Assembly: GCF_002736105.1 (NCBI RefSeq)
Contig: NZ_CP024123.1
Span: forward strand, 2,720,001 to 2,784,000
Reading direction: 5' to 3'
DNA: 64,000 bases
Source of the DNA: Solibacillus sp. R5-41
Lineage (GTDB): Bacteria; Bacillota; Bacilli; Bacillales_A; Planococcaceae
Below are positions 35,905 through 42,875 of this stretch, one piece after another (position 1 is the stretch's first letter; every line of letters begins with the position of its first letter). The position numbers and the translations under genes are program-made. Below the pieces are notes generated by a model. The model was not told the origin of the DNA. It saw nothing but the letters and a program-made list of their open reading frames with translations, and did not search any database.

Positions 35905-37200
35905 ATGCAAAAAGGAAATCCGTGGGCATTAATTCCATTTGTTGTATTTTTAATTTTGTTTATTGGCTCAGGAATTGTATTAAATGATTTTTATGCATTT
36001 CCTGTATTGGTTGCCATTTCGATTGCAAGCGCTGTTGCCCTTTTCATGAACCGCAAAGAAACGATCACAAAAAAAATTGAAACCTTTACGACCGGTGCCG
36101 GGGATTCGAACGTCATGTTAATGGTGATTATTTTCTTACTTGCCGGCGCATTTTCGGAAACCGCAAAAGGAATGGGCGCTATTGAAGCAACGGTAAACTT
36201 TGCACTCTCTATATTGCCACAAAACTTATTAGTTATTGGCTTATTCATAATTGCCTGTTTTATATCTTTAGCAATGGGCACTTCAGTTGGAACGATCGTT
36301 GCCCTCGCCCCAATAGGTTTAGCGATTGGTGAGCAAACTGGACTTTCAATACCACTATTAATGGCTACTGTTATTAGTGGGGCTATGTTTGGCGATAATT
36401 TATCATTTATTTCGGATACAACCATAGCATCGGTACGCTCACAAGGGGCAGAAATGAAAGACAAATTTAAAGTTAACTTTTTCATCGTGTTACCAGCAGC
36501 AATTGTCACATGTGTTATTTTAGCCTTTTTAACGCCGAATTCCACAGCCCAAGTGACACATGCTAGCTTTGATTGGTACAAATTGATTCCTTATTTATTC
36601 GTCATTATTTTTGCTTTGATCGGAGTAAATGTCTTTACAGTATTAACAAGTGGGATCATCCTCGCTGGAACTATTGGCTTAATTGATGGTAGTTATGAGG
36701 TGATGACATTTATCGGCGCAATTGGTGACGGTATGAGCAATATGTTTGAAATGGCGTTTTTAGCAATGTTAATTGCCGGTATGGTCGAGGTCATAAAGCA
36801 TAATGGCGGCATTGATTTTATCGTACATATCGCAACGCGTAAAATTAAGTCGCAAAAGGATGCCCAATTTGCAATGGCAGGTTTAGTTGGTTTAACCGAC
36901 CTTTCAACCGCCAATAATACGATTGCAATTATGATTACTGGGCCATTAGCAAAAAAAATTGCCGATCAATACGATATTGAGCCACGTAAATCCGCAAGCA
37001 TCATCGACATTTTTTCATGTGTCGTTCAAGGTATTATTCCGTACGGTGCACAATTTTTAGCAGCTGCCAGTGTCGCCGGCATTTCCCCTATTTTAATCAT
37101 GCAATATTCGTATTACTCCATTTTAGTGGGTGTCTGCGGAGTCATTGCCATCCTCATCGGTTATCCGAAAACTAAAAATAAACCTATTCAAAAATCGTAA
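35905..37200 (+). CDS. NhaC-type Na+/H+ antiporter family protein
   Basis: 431 aa, about eleven to twelve membrane helices. Characteristic blocks are LAMGTSVGTIVALAPIGLAI, SGAMFGDNLSFISDTTI and LTDLSTANNTIAI, with polar and acidic residues inside helices as expected for cation/proton exchange. AAAGGAGG lies six bases before the ATG at 35905; the frame is open further upstream but runs through the leader terminator. Some family members exchange organic acids, so the substrate is inferred. Confidence 0.88.
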   Translation: MQKGNPWALIPFVVFLILFIGSGIVLNDFYAFPVLVAISIASAVALFMNRKETITKKIETFTTGAGDSNVMLMVIIFLLAGAFSETAKGMGAIEATVNFALSILPQNLLVIGLFIIACFISLAMGTSVGTIVALAPIGLAIGEQTGLSIPLLMATVISGAMFGDNLSFISDTTIASVRSQGAEMKDKFKVNFFIVLPAAIVTCVILAFLTPNSTAQVTHASFDWYKLIPYLFVIIFALIGVNVFTVLTSGIILAGTIGLIDGSYEVMTFIGAIGDGMSNMFEMAFLAMLIAGMVEVIKHNGGIDFIVHIATRKIKSQKDAQFAMAGLVGLTDLSTANNTIAIMITGPLAKKIADQYDIEPRKSASIIDIFSCVVQGIIPYGAQFLAAASVAGISPILIMQYSYYSILVGVCGVIAILIGYPKTKNKPIQKS

Positions 37201-37228
37201 ATGTACTATTCGCATTTACGATTTTTAG
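37189..37228 (+). terminator. intrinsic terminator of the antiporter gene
   Basis: AAAAATCGTAAATG / CATTTACGATTTTT, 14-bp perfect stem that overlaps the stop codon. Confidence 0.9.
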
Positions 37229-37276
37229 CATTACTTGCACCGGGCGCGAAAACAATTCTGACAATTAACTACAATT

Positions 37277-37395
37277 CAAAAAGCTGTGACGAAATTCCCA
37301 ATGAAAATCGGATTTTCGGCACAGCTATTTTTCATTACATTAAACTAACTCCAACCACGCGACAGCCTTGCAATGTGTTGAGTGCTGAGGGTGGA
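37277..37395 (+). repeat. dispersed intergenic repeat, family R3 (copy 3)
   Basis: AAAAAGCTGTG...CACAGCTATTTTT hairpin (about 37277-37332), then CCAACCACGCGACAGCCTTG and CAATGTGTTGAGTG. Close match to 23919-24060. Confidence 0.75.
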
Positions 37396-37469
37396 CAAAA
37401 CTATTAAAATTAAGATGTAGTAGAGTCACCTATTAATAAATATATATCCTTTGAATAATCAAACGATAG

Positions 37470-37640
37470 TTAGTTACCTAAGACCCGAAACATTTCATCC
37501 TTATGTGTTTCTGAAATCTTCTGATCCCATTTGCCACCATGTAAAAACATCATCTTCTCCATGATTTTTATTTTAAGACTTTGCTGTATCACACTTGGAT
37601 ACGAATTAATTTTTCCACTTGGTGGTAAATTAGAAAACTT
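37470..37640 (-). other. possible gene remnant, unrecognised
   Basis: The minus frame ending at 37470 reads SYPSVIQQSLKIKIMEKMM and HGGKWDQKISETHKDEMF before the stop, which looks protein-like. The start lies inside the R1 repeat to its right and no ribosome site is visible, so it is at best the 3' end of a lost gene. Confidence 0.25.
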
Positions 37641-37682
37641 AGAATTCCCGGAAACTGTAATCAAAGCTAAATTTCCAAAAGC

Positions 37683-37757
37683 ACACTGATTTTTAAGGGG
37701 AGCTTTTCGAGCAAGCTCGAAAAAATCTGGACGCAATTATGCCGAGGCGTAATTGAT
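37683..37757 (+). repeat. dispersed intergenic repeat, family R1 (right half only)
   Basis: GATTTTTAAGGGGAGCTTTTCGAGCAAGCTCGAAAAAATCTGGAC followed by GCCGAGGCGTAATTGAT. The CGAGC-AA-GCTCG core is a short palindrome found in all long copies. Confidence 0.85.
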
Positions 37758-38834
37758 CTAAACTTCTATATAAAGCATTTTTTTCTCGAGTCGGTAGCCT
37801 TGAATCGCTTTGAAATAAAAGTAGACACAATAAATACTGAGCACAAAATTGATAATGGTTAAGACCGTCAAAAAATTCCATTGTCGAAACAATTCATTAA
37901 TCTGTAATTGTAGGAGGAAGTTAAACCCATTTACCAAGAATAAAAACCCAAAAATCGTTGTCGACATTTTCAAATTACGCTTCATTCCTTGCAGTCTTTC
38001 TTCAAATACATACGTAATTTTAGGTTCGGGCTCCACCACATTGTATGGCATTGCCCAAATGCTGCTATTCCAATACGATGTATTCGATGTATGCTTTAAT
38101 TGCCAGCCCATCTCTTGGTGAAGTTGATAATAGGAGCTGTTCACCGAGTTTTCATACAATATTTCGTAGCTTATTTTTTCACACGACCTTGGTACAAAAT
38201 AAAAAAACAAATTCGAGGCGCGCTCTAATTCAAAGCCCTCTTCAAATAATTGATTGAGCCATTTTTTCGTATAGTACGGCTGATAAAACCAACCAATGCG
38301 CATTTTCCGTATCGCTTTTTTACTCCGCTGGCTCATCGGCAAACCAAGATATTTTTTCTCCTTTTTACGGAAATACGAATAAACTACCCATATACAGCCG
38401 AATAGAAAGCCATGCACAGCAATAACTGCTAACCAAATCACAGGATAGGAAACACTACCCCATAAAATAGTCATCATCAAAAATGGCAATGTAATAAATG
38501 GAATAAGGAATGATAAAAGGAATACTAGAACCAAAAAATGCGTGCGAAATCTTTTAAACGCTTTTTCTTTCGATGGAAAAATGGTTGCTTGCTCGGACGT
38601 AAATAATGTCCATTTCTTTCTCTGCCAAACAAGTTCCCAGTTCGCCTGTGTTAAACGCTCTGTGTCTGAAGCATAGTCAATTAAATACGTACTTTTCTTT
38701 TTTTCACCTTGTTCAAACTCAAATTGACTCAAATAATTTATCCGTGTAAAATGCTGCCCTTTGCTCGCCATTTCACTAAGCCACTGTTCCGTCTCTTCAA
38801 TTCGGTAACTCCAAAATGGTCGCCATCTTGTCAT
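37758..38834 (-). CDS. DUF2812 membrane protein
   Basis: 358 aa with a repeated two-part layout: a soluble DUF2812 module (WRPFWSYRIEETEQWLSEMA, FEQGEKKKSTYLIDY) and two helices, then a second related soluble stretch (KKWLNQLFEEGFELERAS) and two more helices. Function unknown; usually encoded beside PadR regulators, as here. Overlaps the PadR gene by four bases. Confidence 0.88.
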   Translation of the reverse strand: MTRWRPFWSYRIEETEQWLSEMASKGQHFTRINYLSQFEFEQGEKKKSTYLIDYASDTERLTQANWELVWQRKKWTLFTSEQATIFPSKEKAFKRFRTHFLVLVFLLSFLIPFITLPFLMMTILWGSVSYPVIWLAVIAVHGFLFGCIWVVYSYFRKKEKKYLGLPMSQRSKKAIRKMRIGWFYQPYYTKKWLNQLFEEGFELERASNLFFYFVPRSCEKISYEILYENSVNSSYYQLHQEMGWQLKHTSNTSYWNSSIWAMPYNVVEPEPKITYVFEERLQGMKRNLKMSTTIFGFLFLVNGFNFLLQLQINELFRQWNFLTVLTIINFVLSIYCVYFYFKAIQGYRLEKKMLYIEV

Positions 38835-39154
38835 TGCTTACCCTCCTCAAATTGGATGATATGGTCATGTATTTCTTTAATTCGCCGCATTTCTTGCTGT
38901 AAAATTTGTTGTCCTAATGTTGTGATTTCATAAATAGTTTTACGCTCTTCATCTGAAAAAAGGACAATAAGCTCGTCATTTTGCATCTTCATTAGCGTTC
39001 CATAAATTGTGCCCGATCCAAGCTTTAACCGACCATTCGTGAGCGCTTCGATATTTTTAATTATTCCATAGCCGTGTCGTGGCACTGTTAGTGAAAAGAG
39101 AATATAAAAGGCCGTTTCTGTCATCGGATGATATTTTTTAAACACTTTATCCAT
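38831..39154 (-). CDS. PadR family transcriptional regulator
   Basis: 107 aa. TAFYILFSLTVPRHGYGI, KLGSGTIYGTLMKMQ and ERKTIYEITTLGQQIL give the PadR winged helix and dimerisation helix. GAGGAGGGG precedes the ATG at 39154 (frame open to 39202). Likely autorepressor of the PadR-DUF2812 pair through the palindrome just upstream. Confidence 0.92.
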   Translation of the reverse strand: MDKVFKKYHPMTETAFYILFSLTVPRHGYGIIKNIEALTNGRLKLGSGTIYGTLMKMQNDELIVLFSDEERKTIYEITTLGQQILQQEMRRIKEIHDHIIQFEEGKQ

Positions 39155-39181
39155 AAGCCCCTCCTCTATGTCGTATCTCGA

Positions 39182-39202
39182 ATGTATCACAGCGCGACAC
39201 AT
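39182..39202. promoter_or_regulatory. candidate PadR operator
   Basis: 21-bp imperfect palindrome, ATGTATC at the left edge and GACACAT at the right, matching the ATGT...ACAT pattern bound by PadR proteins. Lies 28 bases upstream of the padR start. Confidence 0.5.
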
Positions 39203-39278
39203 TAATTCAATAATTCCCCATAACTTTTCACTTCTTCATTGCAATGTACCTGTACTTTCCATTACGATAAATGAAACG

Positions 39279-39303
39279 TCAATGAGTAATTCATTCTCAT
39301 TGA
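39279..39303. promoter_or_regulatory. inverted repeat in the divergent promoter region
   Basis: TCAATGAG / CTCATTGA, perfect 8-bp arms 9 bases apart, 22 bases before the response regulator start. Could be an autoregulatory site for the downstream two-component operon. Confidence 0.4.
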
Positions 39304-39325
39304 TCAAAATAAGTAGGTGGCTTAC

Positions 39326-40033
39326 ATGACGCAAATTTTAATTATTGAAGATGAACAGCAAATTGCACGCGTACTGCAATTAGAGCTTGGCTTTGAAGGC
39401 TATGAAACAACGATTGCACACACTGGAACAGCGGGTTTATTGGCGTTTCATGAAGGGAATTTTGAATTAATTTTATTAGATATTATGTTGCCCGAATTAA
39501 ACGGGCTTGAGGTGTTGAAGCGCATCCGCAAGCACAATGAAACGATTCCGGTCATTTTACTTACAGCGAAAGGTGAAATTCAAGATAAAGTAACCGGTCT
39601 TGATTACGGGGCAAATGATTATATGACGAAGCCGTTTGAATTTGATGAATTACTTGCCCGAATCCGTGTCGCACTGCGGTTTTCACTTAAATCGGTTGCT
39701 CCAGAAATACCGACTCATACGTACCAATTTGCCGGCTTAACATTAAATGAAAATACGCGTGAAGTTTGGCGTCAAAACAATCAAATTGACTTAACCCCGC
39801 GTGAATTTGATTTGTTGACACACTTTATCAAGCATCCAAAACTCGTTCAATCACGCGAACAGCTATTGAATTCGGTTTGGGGCTTTGACTATTATGGCGA
39901 TACGAATGTTGTGGATGTGTATGTTCGTTATTTACGTCAAAAAGTCGAAGTGAATTTAAACCTTCCTCCCCTATTACATACCGTTCGCGGCATCGGCTAT
40001 GTATTAAAGGAGCTCGTTACGAATGAAGCTTAA
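39326..40033 (+). CDS. OmpR-family response regulator (YkoG-like)
   Basis: 235 aa. Receiver domain with DEQQ acidic pair, phospho-Asp in LILLDIMLP and Lys in NDYMTKPFE; winged helix with LTPREFDLLTHFIKH and VDVYVRYLRQKVE. GTAGGTGG lies just before the ATG at 39326. Overlaps the kinase gene by 11 bases and is followed by PepSY genes, the arrangement of B. subtilis ykoG-ykoH with PepSY neighbours. Confidence 0.93.
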   Translation: MTQILIIEDEQQIARVLQLELGFEGYETTIAHTGTAGLLAFHEGNFELILLDIMLPELNGLEVLKRIRKHNETIPVILLTAKGEIQDKVTGLDYGANDYMTKPFEFDELLARIRVALRFSLKSVAPEIPTHTYQFAGLTLNENTREVWRQNNQIDLTPREFDLLTHFIKHPKLVQSREQLLNSVWGFDYYGDTNVVDVYVRYLRQKVEVNLNLPPLLHTVRGIGYVLKELVTNEA

Positions 40034-41375
40034 TACAAAGGTCAATATTTTATCGACATTGTTGACGACTGTTATTATGATTGGAAGCTTCACAGGAATT
40101 TATTTTTTATATGAGGAGCTAGCGTATGCGACTGAAGTAGAACAGCTACAGGAACGTGCGTATGAGCTTTCGACAACGGTCAGTTCGCTACAGTCGACGG
40201 ATGACATTAATACCATTTTACAGGCGTATCTTCCGACGAATGGCGCAATCATCGTTAAAGATGAGAAAGGTATAGATTTAAAACACATCCAAATGACATC
40301 GAAAAAGATTGAATTTGCAACGAGCAAGGACGAGTATTACTCAATGAAAGTAATCGACGGCATTCCACATATTGCGATGAATTTCCCACTTATATGGCCG
40401 ACACAGCAAGTCGTCGAGGCAAACTTCATTCAGCCTGTACCGACGATTACGGAAAATTTAAATCGTTTAAAAATAATTTTACTTTTAATAACGCTCATCG
40501 CACTCATTCCTATTTATTTGGCAAGTCAATTATTAATTCGACTTATTGTCAAACCGGTCCAACAATTAACAGCCACGATGGAACGTAATATTCAGCAGTC
40601 AAGCTACGAGCAAATTGCTGTAAAAAAGCAGTCACATGATGAAATCGCTATGATGACCGTCACGTACAATCATTTAATGGCACAACTCGAAGTACATCAT
40701 GAAAAACAGCAGCAGTTTATCGGTAATGCCTCGCATGAATTAAAAACACCCCTGACCGTCATCGAAAGCTACGCCAATTTATTAAAGCGTCGCGGTACAG
40801 AAAATGCAGAGGTAACGAATGAAGCACTTGCTGCCATCATCAATGAAACAGCGATGATGAAGCAGATGATTGAGCAAATGTTGGCATTAGCAAAAACGAG
40901 TGAAGTAGCAAAAGTAAAGCTGTCATTTATCGCATTTCAACCGTTTATAAAAGACATCGCACAAAGCTTTCAACAAGCCTTTCATCGGACGATTATTGTC
41001 GACGTTCCAGATGCCATCATTGGGACGGACGAAGCCAAACTGAAGCAGCTGTTATTTATCTTTTTAGATAATGCACGAAAATATAGTGATGAGGAAATTA
41101 CGATTATTGGGCGGGTCAACGAATTGATCGAAATACAAATTCAAGATAAAGGCAAGGGCATTCCTAAAGAGGATATCCCCCATCTTTTCGAGCGATTTTA
41201 TCGCGTGACGAAAGACCGAAATCGACAAACGGGTGGTGTGGGCATCGGCCTTTCTATTGCCCAGGAAATAGCGAAACAGTTAAAGGCAACGATTGAAGTC
41301 GAAAGCGTGCTCGATCAAGGTACGACGATTAAAATTCAACTCCCTTTAAATCGAGGTGCATCAAGTGAAAATTAA
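40023..41375 (+). CDS. sensor histidine kinase (YkoH-like)
   Basis: 450 aa. Two membrane helices (about 10-30 and 155-180) enclose an external sensor of about 125 residues; HAMP linker, then H-box GNASHELKTPLTVIES, N-box FLDNARKYSDE, G boxes DKGKGIP and GVGIGLSIAQEI. Classical envelope-sensing kinase. Its 3' end overlaps the PepSY gene, so the three are one operon. Confidence 0.94.
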   Translation: MKLNTKVNILSTLLTTVIMIGSFTGIYFLYEELAYATEVEQLQERAYELSTTVSSLQSTDDINTILQAYLPTNGAIIVKDEKGIDLKHIQMTSKKIEFATSKDEYYSMKVIDGIPHIAMNFPLIWPTQQVVEANFIQPVPTITENLNRLKIILLLITLIALIPIYLASQLLIRLIVKPVQQLTATMERNIQQSSYEQIAVKKQSHDEIAMMTVTYNHLMAQLEVHHEKQQQFIGNASHELKTPLTVIESYANLLKRRGTENAEVTNEALAAIINETAMMKQMIEQMLALAKTSEVAKVKLSFIAFQPFIKDIAQSFQQAFHRTIIVDVPDAIIGTDEAKLKQLLFIFLDNARKYSDEEITIIGRVNELIEIQIQDKGKGIPKEDIPHLFERFYRVTKDRNRQTGGVGIGLSIAQEIAKQLKATIEVESVLDQGTTIKIQLPLNRGASSEN

Positions 41376-42012
41376 ACAAATTTTGACGATTATTTCATTT
41401 ATTTTTATTGGTATTTTTATTATGCTTGCCGTGCAGCAGCTCCAAACATCGGCAACTTTAACGAAAGAGCAGATGACCGCCCAAGTCGAAAAGGTGTACC
41501 GTGGCTCTGTCCAATCGTTCATTGAAAAGGATGATTATTATCTCGCATCCTTTGAAAAAAACGGTTCCACATACGAAGTGCAAATCGACCCGTACAATGG
41601 TGAACTGTCGAATATGCAGGCGATTTTCATTGCGGATAAACCAAATGTAGCGGTTAAAGAAGATGATAACGGAAAACCAAATACTAATGTGAAGACTGAT
41701 GATACAACAAAGCCAGATGTCGCTACTAAGTCAACTACTAATACAAAACCTAGTGATACTGCAAAACCTAGTGACAATACACAAAAGGAAACACCTCCAA
41801 AGACAATCAAACCACTGCTTTCAGAGGCACAGGCGAAAGCAATTGCTTTAAAAGAAATTAATGGGCAAGTGGAGTCCGTCGATTATAATGCAACATCGGA
41901 TGGGGGTTATTATTTTATTGAGGTCGAACCAACAAATGAAGATCGTGATGAAGTCATCGTGCAAGTTCACGCCGTAACAGGTAAAATTTTATTGATTCAA
42001 TACGAGGATTAA
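41365..42012 (+). CDS. membrane-anchored PepSY-domain protein
   Basis: 215 aa. One N-terminal helix (ISFIFIGIFIMLAV), a first small PepSY-like unit (VEKVYRGSVQSFIEK...YEVQIDPYNGEL), a low-complexity Thr/Lys/Asp/Pro linker (residues about 95-145) and a second PepSY unit (LSEAQAKAIALKEING...VHAVTGKI). GAGGTG lies six bases before GTG at 41365. PepSY domains are thought to bind or inhibit extracytoplasmic peptidases, so it may modulate the adjacent kinase; inferred. Confidence 0.87.
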   Translation: MKIKQILTIISFIFIGIFIMLAVQQLQTSATLTKEQMTAQVEKVYRGSVQSFIEKDDYYLASFEKNGSTYEVQIDPYNGELSNMQAIFIADKPNVAVKEDDNGKPNTNVKTDDTTKPDVATKSTTNTKPSDTAKPSDNTQKETPPKTIKPLLSEAQAKAIALKEINGQVESVDYNATSDGGYYFIEVEPTNEDRDEVIVQVHAVTGKILLIQYED

Positions 42013-42029
42013 TTTACTTTAGTAGTAGC

Positions 42030-42095
42030 CCTCTCCTTGGAATTGAATGCCAAATTCACACTTAATTCAGTGTGAGTTCAAACTCCTGCTGACCT
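42030..42095 (+). repeat. dispersed intergenic repeat, family R1 (fragment)
   Basis: Shares GAATTGAATGCCAAATTC and ACTTAATTCAGTGTGAGTTCAAACTCC with the left half of the other R1 copies. The flanking end blocks are missing. Confidence 0.6.
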
Positions 42096-42183
42096 TTCTC
42101 ATCAAATTCTAATGTTTCTCTCAGTAAGCTTTCATGTTCGCATTTTATACTAACGTTAGAACAGTGAAAAGGAGCGAAACAAA

Positions 42184-42777
42184 ATGAAAAAGAAATTATT
42201 AGTTATTCCAGCGTTACTAGTAGCAATTGGAGGCGGTGCAGCATTAGCACAAACGGATCTACTCGCTAAGGCGGATGTTAATCCTTCTATCTCAGCCTCT
42301 CAAGCAAAAGAAATTGCCTTAAAACAAGTACAGGGTAAGATTGTCGACTTTGATTATGATGGCGATGACCACACACCCCATTATGAAATTGATGTAGTGA
42401 AGGGCAATGAAAAAATAGAAATTACAGTAAATGCGTTAACAGGAAAAAGCAAAATTACCGAGCGCGAAACGATTCAAACTAAAAATCAAACATCCACACA
42501 AAACAGTACGAACTCAACACCAAATGGACTAATTTCAGAACAAAAAGCAATTCAAATTGCACAAGCAAAAGCACCTGGTACAGTCGTTAAAGTCGAGCTA
42601 GATGAGGATGACAATCAACTGCATTATGATATCAAAATCCAAAACGGCAAAACAGAATACGAATTTGAAATCGATGCGAAAACAGGTAGTATTATTCATT
42701 TTGAAGAAGATTTAGATGATGACGACCGTGATGACGACGATTACGATTATGACAATGATGATGATTTTAACGATTAA
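42184..42777 (+). CDS. secreted PepSY-domain protein with Asp-rich tail
   Basis: 197 aa. Signal peptide MKKKLLVIPALLVAIGGGAALA, PepSY unit 1 (SASQAKEIALKQVQGKIVDF...NALTGKSKI), a Ser/Asn/Thr linker, PepSY unit 2 (ISEQKAIQIAQAKAPG...DAKTGSII) and an acidic tail of about 25 residues, nearly all Asp and Tyr, which could bind cations. AAAGGAG lies nine bases before the ATG. About 170 bases follow the kinase operon, with its own probable promoter; a likely regulon member. Confidence 0.88.
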   Translation: MKKKLLVIPALLVAIGGGAALAQTDLLAKADVNPSISASQAKEIALKQVQGKIVDFDYDGDDHTPHYEIDVVKGNEKIEITVNALTGKSKITERETIQTKNQTSTQNSTNSTPNGLISEQKAIQIAQAKAPGTVVKVELDEDDNQLHYDIKIQNGKTEYEFEIDAKTGSIIHFEEDLDDDDRDDDDYDYDNDDDFND

Positions 42778-42812
42778 TCTATCGGTTCAATAAAAGCAAT
42801 CCAAATAAAAGG

Positions 42813-42850
42813 AAAACCAATCCACGGTTAAAGGTGGATTGGTTTTTTCG
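42813..42850 (+). terminator. intrinsic terminator of the PepSY gene
   Basis: AAAACCAATCCAC / GTGGATTGGTTTT, 13-bp perfect stem, 7-base loop, T run. Confidence 0.92.
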
Positions 42851-42875
42851 TAATGGAAATGAAATATTGATTAGA

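Noticed and set aside
35700-35905. Lysine riboswitch (L-box) considered for the antiporter leader
   Set aside because: The leader is far too short and lacks the L-box conserved blocks; left as an unassigned structured element.
35991-36581. 196-codon open frame on the minus strand
   Set aside because: Antisense to the antiporter gene, which has clear family motifs and a strong ribosome site.
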